Below, piece after piece: positions 1 to 7,699 of a DNA stretch of 64,000 bases. Origin of the DNA: Alteribacillus persepolensis (GTDB taxonomy: Bacteria; Bacillota; Bacilli; Bacillales; Marinococcaceae); contig NZ_FNDK01000016.1 of assembly GCF_900099605.1 (NCBI RefSeq), forward strand, positions 1 through 64,000, read 5' to 3'. The notes beneath the pieces are model-generated. The model saw only the letters and a list, made by a program, of their open reading frames with translations, was not told the DNA's origin and ran no database searches. Positions within the stretch are counted from its first letter, which is position 1. Each line of letters starts with the position of its first letter. A program made the translations under genes and the position numbers.

Positions 1-118
1 CTGTGGAAGCACGTCCTGTGGCGGGCGTTGAAGTCACCGCATCCTGTGGAAGCACGTCCTGTGGCGGGCGTTGAAGTCACCGCATCCTGTGGAAGTACCT
101 CCTGTGACAACGCCGAAC
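1..118. repeat. 43-bp tandem repeat, window-edge
   Basis: Units begin at 1, 44 and 87 with CTGTGGAAG. The first two are identical over 43 bp and the third diverges after about 12 bp. The left end is cut by the window, so the copy number is a minimum. Each unit contains GGCGGGCGTTGAAGTCACCG. Units are back to back with no spacers, so this is not a CRISPR array. It is continuous with the dispersed repeat on its right. Confidence 0.9.
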
Positions 119-275
119 GGACTCCCATCCACAGAGCCCGTGACAAGTCCTGGAGGGCCGGCACATGGAAAGCCAAAAATCAGCTTTCCATGGTCGGACC
201 GAAGGAACCTCGAGCGAGTGGGCGCTTGCGCTAGATCATGAAAACGCCAAACTTTTATACGTTCTTACCTTACAA
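87..275 (-). repeat. Dispersed terminator-abutting repeat, copy A
   Basis: GC-rich non-coding repeat sharing blocks with copies near 12.5, 17.5, 46.9, 54.0 and 59.4 kb. Shared blocks are GGACCGAAGGAACCTC, GGGCGCTTGCGCTAGA and AAAACGCCAAACTTTTAT. It contains an internal inverted repeat, CATGGAAAGC / GCTTTCCATG. It begins a few bases beyond the queF terminator when read on the minus strand. The short ORFs across it look fortuitous. Confidence 0.8.
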
Positions 276-320
276 AAAAAGCCGTGGCCACCACCTCTCT
301 GGATGGTGGCCACGGCTTTT
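276..320 (-). terminator. queCDEF operon terminator (bidirectional)
   Basis: Perfect 13-bp stem GCCGTGGCCACCA (281-293) with TGGTGGCCACGGC (304-316). On the minus strand it is followed by seven T, and on the plus strand by TTTTC. It lies about 85 bp after the queF stop. Confidence 0.9.
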
Positions 321-403
321 CAGTTTAGAGGCTTTTGATACAGCCCCATTATTCTATCGCTCCTATCCTTTTGTCCAGCCTTTTTTTGTATAATCCATAC
401 CCC

Positions 404-895
404 TTACCGGTTTGTAATGGTTTCAGGATACATATCATGATAGAGAAGACGAGTGGAAGCCATCTCTTCATATTTGGTGCCGGGGCGTCCATAATTAGCA
501 TACGGATCAATAGAAATACCGCCGCGCGGAGTAAATTTCCCCCACACTTCTAAATAGCGCGGATCCATCAATTCCACTAAATCATTCACGATAACATTGA
601 TTGCATCTTCATGAAAGCCGCCGTGATCGCGAAAACTAAACAAATACAGCTTTAACGATTTGCTCTCTACCATTTTTTTATCAGGGATATAACTGATATA
701 GAGCGTAGCAAAGTCAGGCTGCCCGGTTTTTGGACAAAGCGTCGTAAATTCGGGACAATTAAACTTCACAAAGTAATCACGATTAGGATGATTGTTTTCA
801 AATGTTTCCAACAGAGATGGATCATATTGAAACGTATAGCTCGTTTTTTCACTTCCTAAATGAGATAAATCCTCGACCCCGTTTCTTTCATTCAT
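404..895 (-). CDS. queF: NADPH-dependent 7-cyano-7-deazaguanine reductase
   Basis: Reduces the nitrile preQ0 to the amine preQ1 with NADPH, the last free-base step of queuosine synthesis, in the cytoplasm. At 163 aa it matches the short unimodular QueF of B. subtilis. The catalytic Cys lies at about residue 54 in [12 protein letters not shown], with the partner Asp at about 61. The substrate-binding [21 protein letters not shown] segment follows near 77-97 (ESKSLKLY then [10 protein letters not shown]). It is the last gene of queC-queD-queE-queF, with only 3 nt between the queE stop and its start. All four genes of the GTP to preQ1 branch are therefore contiguous. Identification is secure. 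Confidence 0.97.
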   Translation of the reverse strand: MNERNGVEDLSHLGSEKTSYTFQYDPSLLETFENNHPNRDYFVKFNCPEFTTLCPKTGQPDFATLYISYIPDKKMVESKSLKLYLFSFRDHGGFHEDAINVIVNDLVELMDPRYLEVWGKFTPRGGISIDPYANYGRPGTKYEEMASTRLLYHDMYPETITNR

Positions 896-898
896 TGC

Positions 899-1618
899 CT
901 ACACTCCTTGTTTATTGCCCCACAACAGCGTATGCAGCTGCGGCAGCACTTTCACTTCATTTAATGTCTCAGAATCAATCACATTTTCAACCAGCCATTC
1001 ATAACGCTTCAATAAATGGGATAACAGCCAGTTGTTATCATCTGTTTCAATATCATCATTTCCAGTTTGTAAAAACATCGGTATATCGCTGTAGCGCGCA
1101 TGCACGTTTTCAGCATATCGCAGATCTTCTTCGTTAAAAATAACTATTTTCAAACTCACTTGTTTGTGCGAGCGTCCTCGTAATTGTTGAATATAGTAAT
1201 CAAGCTGATCCCAGTTGGTTTTCATGCCGGAACTTGGCGGTTTTGGAGAAACCGTCACATCATCAACGTCACGCATCCATTCCTGCCACATCGTCCCTTG
1301 TGTCTCCACCGCCGTTTTTATTCCCTTTTCCATCAAAGCTTGTACCACGGAAGCCAGACCTCGCTGCAAGGCTGGATTCCCGCCAGAAATCGTCACATGA
1401 TTAAACCGGCGGCCTCCAATGGCTTCGAGCTGCTGTACAATATCATCAGCATCCATCAGTGTAGGTTTTTGCGATCCGTCCCACGTAAAGGCTGAATCAC
1501 ACCAAGAACAACGATAGTCACAACCAGCCGTTCGGATAAACATCGTTTTTTGTCCAACAACCATGCCTTCTCCTTGAATGGTTGGACCAAATATTTCTAA
1601 TACAGGGACTTTATTCAT
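899..1618 (-). CDS. queE: 7-carboxy-7-deazaguanine synthase (radical SAM)
   Basis: Radical-SAM enzyme converting 6-carboxy-tetrahydropterin to 7-carboxy-7-deazaguanine. Residues 33-40 hold the Fe-S cluster motif CDYRCSWC (CxxxCxxC), inside TAGCDYRCSWCDSAFTWDG. GPTIQGEG near residue 11 is the usual QueE N-terminus. A longer frame runs upstream to 1678, but the ATG at 1618 is preceded by AGAGGAGGA at good spacing and overlaps the queD stop by 8 nt, so I chose it (239 aa). Translation is probably coupled to queD. It supplies the substrate for QueC. Confidence 0.96.
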   Translation of the reverse strand: MNKVPVLEIFGPTIQGEGMVVGQKTMFIRTAGCDYRCSWCDSAFTWDGSQKPTLMDADDIVQQLEAIGGRRFNHVTISGGNPALQRGLASVVQALMEKGIKTAVETQGTMWQEWMRDVDDVTVSPKPPSSGMKTNWDQLDYYIQQLRGRSHKQVSLKIVIFNEEDLRYAENVHARYSDIPMFLQTGNDDIETDDNNWLLSHLLKRYEWLVENVIDSETLNEVKVLPQLHTLLWGNKQGV

Positions 1619-2063
1619 CAGAGAAATCCTCCTCTTTCGGCCGATAGACAACATAGCTGGTAGGGGTTTCCCTGACAAGCACTTGCAAGCAGCGCGGCTT
1701 GTTGTGCAGCTTATCTAATTCACGCTGAATCATCTCCCAAATCGTTTTCGCTACCACTTCCGTTGTTGGAAACGATTCCGGGTCGCTTGTATCTGTATCG
1801 CCAAATTCACGGTGATCATTTAAAAGAGAATGATCAAAACGTTTATGAACAATATCTTTTAACAGTTTAAAATCAATTAAAAACCCAGTACGGTCTAATT
1901 TATCGCCCGCAATGGTGATATTAATCACATACGTGTGCCCATGAATATTAGTACACTTCCCAGCAGCACTTGCAGGAATAAAATGAGCCGCTGCCAAATG
2001 CATATCTTTATTCAATTCATATCGGTAATCATGCAGCACTTGCGGGTAAAATTGATGAAGCAT
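1611..2063 (-). CDS. queD: 6-carboxy-5,6,7,8-tetrahydropterin synthase
   Basis: Converts dihydroneopterin triphosphate to 6-carboxy-tetrahydropterin (PTPS/QueD family, 150 aa). Visible zinc ligands are His27 (AAAHF) and His41/His43 (IHGHTY). The catalytic Cys is at about 37 (GKCTNIHGH). The start overlaps the last base of queC and the end overlaps the queE start, so queC, queD and queE form a tightly coupled unit. The first enzyme of the pathway, GTP cyclohydrolase FolE, is not in the window and is presumably shared with folate synthesis. Confidence 0.96.
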   Translation of the reverse strand: MLHQFYPQVLHDYRYELNKDMHLAAAHFIPASAAGKCTNIHGHTYVINITIAGDKLDRTGFLIDFKLLKDIVHKRFDHSLLNDHREFGDTDTSDPESFPTTEVVAKTIWEMIQRELDKLHNKPRCLQVLVRETPTSYVVYRPKEEDFSDE

Positions 2064-2731
2064 TACTCTTCCCGTTCCTTTTCGTTAAGATATTGTTCAT
2101 AACCGGCTTGCCGGAGTTTACAGGCCGGACACTCTCCGCAGCCATCTCCAACGATACCGTTGTAACACGTCAGCGTATGATTTTTAATATAAGACAATTT
2201 TCCAAGCTTGTCTGCCAGCTCCCACGTCTCTTTTTTATCCAGCCACATAAGCGGGGTGTGCAGTACAAACTCTTTATCGATTGCCAGATTTAACGACACG
2301 TTTAACGACTTCACAAACATGTCACGGCAGTCAGGATATCCGCTGTAATCTGTTTCGCATACTCCCGTCACGACATGTTTTGCGCCAATTTGTGACGCAT
2401 AAATCGTCGCAAATGAGAAAAACAACAAGTTTCTTCCCTCTACAAATGTATTAGGGGGTTCACCGTCTTTCCCTTCTTCGACGTCGATATCGTCCCGCGT
2501 TAATGCGTTGGGAGCAAGCTGGTTTAATAAATCCATATTCATGACTTTATGCACGACACCGAGCTCCTCGGCGATCGCTCGAGCTACATCCAATTCTTTG
2601 TTATGGCGCTGGCCGTAATCAAATGTTACAGCATGAACCTCTTCAAACCGCTCGAGCGCCCAAAACAGACATGTCGTACTATCCTGTCCCCCGCTAAATA
2701 CGACTACTGCCTTTTCATTATGAAAACGCAA
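2063..2731 (-). CDS. queC: 7-cyano-7-deazaguanine synthase
   Basis: ATP-dependent ligase making preQ0 from 7-carboxy-7-deazaguanine and ammonia. The PP-loop ATP pyrophosphatase motif SGGQDSTT is at residues 13-20. A C-terminal zinc site has Cys at about 189, 198, 201 and 204 ([10 protein letters not shown] then ECPAC). The start is TTG at 2731, preceded by AGAGGG at about 8 nt. The nearby ATG is out of frame and hits a stop at once. It is the promoter-proximal gene of queCDEF. The leader contains a strong hairpin but no preQ1-I riboswitch signature that I could recognise. Confidence 0.96.
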   Translation of the reverse strand: MRFHNEKAVVVFSGGQDSTTCLFWALERFEEVHAVTFDYGQRHNKELDVARAIAEELGVVHKVMNMDLLNQLAPNALTRDDIDVEEGKDGEPPNTFVEGRNLLFFSFATIYASQIGAKHVVTGVCETDYSGYPDCRDMFVKSLNVSLNLAIDKEFVLHTPLMWLDKKETWELADKLGKLSYIKNHTLTCYNGIVGDGCGECPACKLRQAGYEQYLNEKEREE

Positions 2732-2755
2732 GGTTCATCCCTCTTTCTATTTGTA

Positions 2756-2792
2756 CGTCTTTTCCACATGCTGCGTTCTGCTGTAAAAGACG
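2756..2792 (-). promoter_or_regulatory. Hairpin in the queC 5' leader
   Basis: A perfect 8-bp stem (CGTCTTTT 2756-2763 with AAAAGACG 2785-2792) enclosing a 21-nt loop lies between the probable -10 box and the queC start. The loop lacks the CACCCTC and AAAAACTAA elements of preQ1-I riboswitches. It could be a divergent sensor, a processing signal or chance. Confidence 0.45.
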
Positions 2793-2828
2793 GCTCATCT
2801 TTGATTATGTGATGTTGACAACATTCCT

Positions 2829-2834
2829 ATTATA
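2829..2834 (-). promoter_or_regulatory. Probable -10 box of queCDEF
   Basis: Perfect TATAAT on the minus strand, about 100 nt upstream of the queC start. I see no good -35 hexamer at 16-18 nt, so the promoter may be weak or activated. Confidence 0.5.
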
Positions 2835-2892
2835 ACATTTTCTATTCACATTCGCTTCTAGAAAGCACGAATCTATCCGTCCTACCACCAAC

Positions 2893-2927
2893 AAGGTTCG
2901 ATTCTTATAAATAAAGAACCGAACCTT
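2893..2927. repeat. Inverted repeat upstream of queC
   Basis: AAGGTTCGATTCTT (2893-2906) pairs with AAGAACCGAACCTT (2914-2927) with one mismatch and a 7-nt loop. It lies in the queC-dcd gap, outside any gene, and lacks a strong T-run on either strand. Function unknown; it may be a weak plus-strand terminator or an upstream regulatory site for queC. Confidence 0.5.
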
Positions 2928-3059
2928 TTCAAGCATATAACAGACTATTGTTCTTGAGTAATCATAACCCTCCTGCTTGATTGAATGCAACTGTTGCGGT
3001 ACGTTCACTTTTTGTGCTGAAAACACCTAACATCAAAAACGGCAAACAAGCATTTCTAT

Positions 3060-3611
3060 CTAGGACGATGAATGCTGGTTGGTTTCTTGATCAAGATATA
3101 CCTGGCTGCCAACGGCATTCCGCTGTCCCTGATACTTTCCCTGATACGGAGTTTTCGCTTTTTTATCCATAAAGGCAAACACTAACTGTGCAATGCGGCG
3201 TCCTGCTTTCAAACGAATTGGCAGACGATTGGCATTATAGAGTTCTAACGTGATTTCTCCTTCAAAACCGGGGTCCACCCAGCCAGCGTTTTGAATAAAT
3301 AAACCCATCCGCCCGATGGAACTTCGTCCTTCCACAAATGCTGTCACTTGATCGGGGAGTGCAATGTACTCTTTCGTTGTTGCCAGTAAAAAAGAATGCG
3401 GGGGGATAATGACTTCTTCACTTTCAAACTCTACATATTTTGCCGGTTCATCTAATGCAATCGATTCAATTGCATTTTCATCAATTTTTAAAAAATGTGT
3501 GCCCAAGCGAATGTCGACAGACGCGGGCTGGATTTGACGTGGTTCTATTGGATCGATTTGCAGCTCGTTCTTTTCTATCATCGTTTGGATTGTTTCATCG
3601 GATAAAATCAA
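3060..3611 (-). CDS. dcd: dCTP deaminase (dUTP-forming, possibly bifunctional)
   Basis: Trimeric dUTPase-fold enzyme deaminating dCTP on the route to dTMP. Recognisable motifs are QPASVDIRLG (28-37), VEGRSSIGRMGL (93-104) and AGWVDPGFEGEITLE (109-123, with the catalytic Glu at the end). A C-terminal nucleotide-lid tail follows. The length (183 aa) fits. Archaeal and some bacterial Dcd also hydrolyse dUTP, and sequence reading alone cannot decide that here. It is monocistronic as far as visible. The next gene upstream on the same strand encodes the YhjD-IDEAL region's SpoVB-like flippase only downstream of it, so no functional partner is adjacent. Confidence 0.93.
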   Translation of the reverse strand: MILSDETIQTMIEKNELQIDPIEPRQIQPASVDIRLGTHFLKIDENAIESIALDEPAKYVEFESEEVIIPPHSFLLATTKEYIALPDQVTAFVEGRSSIGRMGLFIQNAGWVDPGFEGEITLELYNANRLPIRLKAGRRIAQLVFAFMDKKAKTPYQGKYQGQRNAVGSQVYLDQETNQHSSS

Positions 3612-3719
3612 CTGTATTGCCTCCTGCTCACACGTATATTTCTTCTTCTCCTACTTAGTATATAGAATGAACTGCTAATACGCTAGGGAAGGTTTATATG
3701 TCTATCAAGCCGCTGCCGG

Positions 3720-5060
3720 TCAAAATGTCTTCCCCGCCTGTATTTCTCCAAGCCGCAGGCCCACCGGCTGATCCAAGCGTTTTCGAATCGTCGCATAATG
3801 CATCCATGTTAAGATCACAATTCCCGTATTCATGCCGATAATAATTCCATCCATTTGAAGCGATGGCATCGATCCAAAAAAATACATCAATACAAACGAT
3901 ATCGTTGTCGACCAAATCGAATGCAAAAAGGCGTCCCGTACGAGGCCCAGTCCAATCAAAAAGGCTTGCATCGGAATAACGAAGAAATGAAAGAAAAAGT
4001 ATGGGGCCAGCAATTGTAAATACACCGCTGCCGGTGACTGTTCAAAAAACAGGCTCGTTAATTCATTAGAGAAAAAGTAGAACACCCCAACAGCAGGAAC
4101 AGCATACAACAATGTTGCTGCCATAATTTTTCGAAGCAAACGCGTTAACTGCATCACTTGTTTTTTTGCATATGCCTCTGACACGGTTGGAATGAGAATA
4201 ATTAGCAAGGAATGGGCGATAAATGCAGGAAAAAATCCAATTGTAAATGCTACACCAGCTAACTTCCCATATTGAATGGTCGCTTGTTCTTCCACTACGC
4301 CTGCATTCATCAGTGCCGCGGTAATTAAAAATGGTTTCACCGCAAACGAAGCAGCATGAAAAATTCGAAGACCCGTGGTCGGCAGCGATACCGCAAGCAG
4401 CAGCTCCAGCACAGACTTCTTTCCTAACGACTGTCTTGGTTTGTCTTTTAACCGTCTCATGTCTCGTACAAATAAATAGAACAAGTAACAAAAGACCACA
4501 CATTCGGTGCCAATTAATGTACATAGACTTAATAAAATCGCAATGTCTGCCTCAAAATGAAACAATTGAAACACAGTGATTAACAGCACAAGCTGGACTG
4601 CCCGCCGCAAAAAATTAGCCATCGCAATTTTCCCCATGTCCTGTGTCCCCATGAAATACCCGCGCGCGATTGATGAAAATGAAATGACAGGAATAAGGAT
4701 AAGCAGCAAATATGGAAGAGACGCATGATATTTATCAAATATAGGAATCAGGGGAAGAATGATAATGCTGATGGCTAAAAAGGCTACCATAAATGCCGCG
4801 GTGAAACGGATGGTATGTTCAAGCAGGCTTCGATGATAGACTTTATCTCTTTCCGCTACCGCTTTGGACAATGAGATGGGAAGTTCCATACTCGCAATCA
4901 CAACCAAAAACACGATAGTTGGCAAGATTGACATGTATAACCCTAAGCCTTTTTCTCCAAGCTCGCGGGCTAGTACCATATTAATAAGAAACTCTAAACA
5001 TTCTCCTAAAAAAGCAGCAATGATAAGCAGAAACGTCCCGGCAATAAACGTTTTCTTCAT
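3720..5060 (-). CDS. SpoVB/MurJ-like MOP-superfamily flippase
   Basis: Polytopic membrane protein of about 446 aa with 12-14 hydrophobic segments. It resembles the SpoVB/polysaccharide-biosynthesis branch of the MOP superfamily, whose members flip undecaprenol-linked precursors. Typical features are FLGECLEFLINMVLARELGE near the N-terminus and ARGYFMGTQDM near residue 140. It is shorter than B. subtilis SpoVB (about 518 aa), so a one-to-one assignment to spoVB is uncertain. The frame opens at 5093, but the ATG at 5060 has GGGGAGG at proper spacing. It stands alone between dcd and the IDEAL-domain gene. A role in spore cortex or envelope glycan synthesis is inferred. Confidence 0.8.
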   Translation of the reverse strand: MKKTFIAGTFLLIIAAFLGECLEFLINMVLARELGEKGLGLYMSILPTIVFLVVIASMELPISLSKAVAERDKVYHRSLLEHTIRFTAAFMVAFLAISIIILPLIPIFDKYHASLPYLLLILIPVISFSSIARGYFMGTQDMGKIAMANFLRRAVQLVLLITVFQLFHFEADIAILLSLCTLIGTECVVFCYLFYLFVRDMRRLKDKPRQSLGKKSVLELLLAVSLPTTGLRIFHAASFAVKPFLITAALMNAGVVEEQATIQYGKLAGVAFTIGFFPAFIAHSLLIILIPTVSEAYAKKQVMQLTRLLRKIMAATLLYAVPAVGVFYFFSNELTSLFFEQSPAAVYLQLLAPYFFFHFFVIPMQAFLIGLGLVRDAFLHSIWSTTISFVLMYFFGSMPSLQMDGIIIGMNTGIVILTWMHYATIRKRLDQPVGLRLGEIQAGKTF

Positions 5061-5189
5061 ACGGCCTCCCCTTCTCTCTCCAACTCTTTTCATTTATATG
5101 AGACAAGTTGCGAAAGTATTTACAAGAGAAGACTGCGATACCCAAAATCTTTTCCTCATTTGGCGAGAGTGAATGTATTTCTAACGTAC

Positions 5190-5227
5190 AAAAAAATACC
5201 GCCAGTCAATAGCGAATTGACTGACGG
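5190..5227 (-). terminator. Terminator of the IDEAL-domain gene
   Basis: 12-bp stem (5199-5210 with 5216-5227, one G-T pair, 5-nt loop). On the minus strand it is followed by TATTTTTTTG. It begins 10 nt after the stop codon. Confidence 0.92.
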
Positions 5228-5236
5228 GACACCTTC

Positions 5237-5536
5237 TTATTTTACTTTAAAGTCCAGCTCAACTTCATACCCCTGTTCTTGGATGACTTTGCCAAACTTG
5301 TATTCTCCAATAAGTGCATTATACTGATTTGTCAGTGCCTGAAATCGTTCCGGGTCCTTCTGGTCTAATGCCTGGTCTATCATGCGCTGCAGCCGCTCTT
5401 TGTTAAAATGAAAAACAGCGTATTCCATCGTCATCTGAGCATATAGCGATTGAAGCACCTGTCTGGATGGTCTTCTGCCATGCTTTGCCGACTTTATTTT
5501 TTTCATAAAATGCTGTTCATGAGTAGGATGTAACAT
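5237..5536 (-). CDS. IDEAL-domain small protein, YhzC-like
   Basis: 99-aa basic-then-acidic protein. The central stretch (about residues 42-75; MTMEYAVFHFNKERL then RMIDQALDQKDPERF) matches the IDEAL domain found in YpiB and in small proteins such as B. subtilis YhzC. The frame opens at 5638, but the upstream part has no ribosome site. ATG 5536 follows AGGGGG at about 10 nt. In B. subtilis the IDEAL protein YhzC lies beside comK, a few genes from yhjD. Here a yhjD homologue lies about 900 bp away, but no intact comK lies between. Molecular function unknown. Confidence 0.75.
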   Translation of the reverse strand: MLHPTHEQHFMKKIKSAKHGRRPSRQVLQSLYAQMTMEYAVFHFNKERLQRMIDQALDQKDPERFQALTNQYNALIGEYKFGKVIQEQGYEVELDFKVK

Positions 5537-5639
5537 TTCCGTCGAACCCCCTATCCTTTCACCGGATACCACCGGTATTTGGCTTTCTGTCCTGTCCTTG
5601 GCGGGCGACGCGCGCATGAAGTACTGGCCCGGGCTCAAG

Positions 5640-6461
5640 CATGTTTTTTTGTTTACTGACTACATACCCGCATGGCGCTTCCTTTAAACGCTTTCTGCTT
5701 ACATCTTTTTGCCGAATCACACTTCAGATGTCTGCTGGCTTCCAGAAGAATATGAACCGTTTGCTTCCCGATTTGTATGACCACGATGTGGAAGGTGTGT
5801 CAGAGTTATGGGTTAAAACAAGGACAGCAAAAACGTAAAAAATACCTGCAAGTTGCGTTTGCTATCTCAGTGATTGGCTTCACACGTTTTACCGTGTGTT
5901 ATTGCATGTATATGTCGCAGTATCAAAAGAAATGCGGGCGGATATCGCTAGATGTTAGAATATTTCTACAATAAATGAAGATGCCTATGGAACCTATCAC
6001 ACAAACCCTGCGTCCATACATCACACCGTTTCGTGCTGCACATGTATAACCCGTTCGATACACCTCTTCTCAAAAGACGCTTCGTGTTGAATGTCCTCCT
6101 CGAACGATTTTTTATTCCCGAGCACAGAACGTGTTTCCCACGCCGCAAAAAGCGCTCTCTCTTTTTATGAATCCGCTTACATTATTTTGTATGCGCTTTC
6201 TTATATTATAACCTATGTTGCTTGTATATTTAAATAACCAATCTCGAATTTTTCTTGTCCTATTTTTTATAGCAATCCTTCTCCCTTTCCTGCACACAAA
6301 AAACAGCTCCTGTATACGCATAAAGCGGCCATAAGAAAAATGAATAACTATCCCATTTCTCCGAGCCCTGCCTTCTGCATAGAAGAATATCCTTGTATGA
6401 TGTGTTCTATTTTCGTTACAATAAATACAAACAAATGTTCGGTGTCGAGGTGAGGGGTATT
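5640..6461. other. Gene-poor gap between IDEAL gene and yhjD
   Basis: About 820 bp with only short overlapping frames on both strands and no start with a convincing ribosome site. No terminator or repeat stands out. By comparison with the B. subtilis yhzC-comK-yhjD neighbourhood this is where comK could be expected. I cannot demonstrate a comK remnant by eye. Confidence 0.5.
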
Positions 6462-6845
6462 ATGCAAATCAGTGAAGAAGAACATATGATAATTCATTAT
6501 TTTATTTTACTCCCGTTGGTGAAAAAGGTACTAGAAAGAGATGTCCAATTATTTGAACACGGGGCATTCAAAGTAAAAGACCCATATGTAGGCATGATAC
6601 AGGACGCTCTCCGTATGATTCACCACGATATGCGCCGCATTAAACGATACATGTACCAGCGCCGCATCACTGTTACATTTAAGGAAAATGACGGCATGTT
6701 TTCCCGCTACCATTATACATGCGGAGGGTATGAAGGTTCGAGCAGCTACTTAAATGCTAATTTAAAGCGGCAAACACGGAATTGTATGAATGCTTATTTT
6801 CATAACACTTCTCCTCTGCAATCCGATTCCATCCTCCATTACTAA
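6462..6845 (+). CDS. yhjD: YhjD-like conserved Bacillaceae protein
   Basis: 127-aa soluble, basic protein resembling B. subtilis YhjD (function unknown). Visible features are an amphipathic start (ISEEEHMIIHYFILLPLVKK), a helix rich in Arg/His/Met (MIHHDMRRIKRYMYQRR) and a C-terminal CGGYEG segment. The frame opens at 6393, but GAGGTGAGGGG immediately before the ATG at 6462 fixes the start. It is the first plus-strand gene after a gap and appears monocistronic. ktrC follows with its own promoter. No enzymatic motif is visible. Confidence 0.75.
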   Translation: MQISEEEHMIIHYFILLPLVKKVLERDVQLFEHGAFKVKDPYVGMIQDALRMIHHDMRRIKRYMYQRRITVTFKENDGMFSRYHYTCGGYEGSSSYLNANLKRQTRNCMNAYFHNTSPLQSDSILHY

Positions 6846-6870
6846 GATCAAACCTGCACTTTAACAATGA

Positions 6871-6899
6871 TTGACAAACATTTTCCACGGCGGTACATT
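6871..6899 (+). promoter_or_regulatory. ktrC promoter
   Basis: Perfect -35 TTGACA (6871-6876), 17-nt spacer, -10 TACATT (6894-6899). It lies 50 bp before the ktrC start. Confidence 0.75.
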
Positions 6900-6949
6900 A
6901 CAATAAGAAACAGGGTGAAGCGTTAGCCTAGAAGGGAGATGTACAGGGG

Positions 6950-7603
6950 ATGAAAAAGCAGTTTGCTGTGATTGGGCTTGGCCGCTTTGGCATTAGTGTC
7001 AGCACCGAACTTTACAAGCTCGGCCACGATGTACTTGCTATTGATATCAACGAAGCAAAAGTAAACGAAATTATAAATGACTCTACACACAGTGCTGTTG
7101 GTGATGGTACAGATGAACGAACACTGCGTAATCTGGGTATTACCAACTTTGATCATGTCATTGTAGCAATTGGTGATGACATTCAAGCAAGCATGCTGTG
7201 CACGCTGCTGTTAAAAGACATGGGAATTGAGTCAGTATGGGTCAAAGCGCAAAGCTACTATCACCATAAAGTCCTCGATAAACTTGGCGCAGACAAAATC
7301 ATTCACCCCGAACATGACATGGGAAACAGGATCGCACAGCACCTCGTTTCTGAAAAAGTCATTGACTATATCGAGCTTTCTGATGACTTCTCCATTGTGG
7401 AAATTGCAGCGCCTCCACACATGGACAGCAAAACATTGCTTGACCTTAATATCCGAGCAAGATTTGGTATTACCATTTTAGGAATAAAAAGAGGAAAAGA
7501 TATTAATATATCTCCGATGGCTGATGACCAAATACATAAAGATGATATATTAATCGTCATCGGCCACAAAAATGACTTAAAACGCTTTGAAGACAGCCAT
7601 TAA
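6950..7603 (+). CDS. ktrC: Ktr K+ uptake regulatory subunit (KtrA/KtrC)
   Basis: Cytoplasmic RCK gating ring of the Ktr potassium channel. The 217 aa comprise an RCK_N Rossmann domain with GLGRFG at 9-14 and the acidic strand end AIDIN near 33, then an RCK_C domain from about residue 135 (DYIELSDDFSIVEI to the C-terminal VIGHKNDLKRFE). It resembles B. subtilis KtrC more than KtrA, for example in VWVKAQSYYHHKVLDKLGAD. No membrane subunit (KtrB/KtrD) lies in the window, so it must act with a channel encoded elsewhere, as KtrC does in B. subtilis. It is flanked by its own promoter and terminator. Confidence 0.9.
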   Translation: MKKQFAVIGLGRFGISVSTELYKLGHDVLAIDINEAKVNEIINDSTHSAVGDGTDERTLRNLGITNFDHVIVAIGDDIQASMLCTLLLKDMGIESVWVKAQSYYHHKVLDKLGADKIIHPEHDMGNRIAQHLVSEKVIDYIELSDDFSIVEIAAPPHMDSKTLLDLNIRARFGITILGIKRGKDINISPMADDQIHKDDILIVIGHKNDLKRFEDSH

Positions 7604-7611
7604 TCTTGAGG

Positions 7612-7643
7612 AAACAGGGATAAAGAATCGTTTTCCCTGTTTT
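7612..7643 (+). terminator. ktrC terminator
   Basis: AAACAGGGA (7612-7620) pairs with TCCCTGTTT, followed by TTCTT. It begins 9 nt after the stop codon. Stem of about 9 bp with a long loop. Confidence 0.65.
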
Positions 7644-7699
7644 CTTACACTGATGATACTTTCTCTCTTTGTCCCCTTCTCTCCTGTCACAAGCCAGTA

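Noticed and set aside
1-118. CRISPR array
   Set aside because: The 43-bp units are directly adjacent with no variable spacers, and no cas gene is in the window.
28-234. 68-aa ORF across the left-edge repeat
   Set aside because: It lies in repetitive non-coding sequence and has no ribosome site; the reading frame is a by-product of GC-rich repeats.
2735-2830. preQ1-I riboswitch upstream of queC
   Set aside because: The required CACCCTC-type and A-rich AAAAACTAA segments are absent.
5690-5770. comK remnant (IFLPN...CWL-like segment)
   Set aside because: One short resemblance in one frame, with wrong spacing to other ComK motifs; not convincing.
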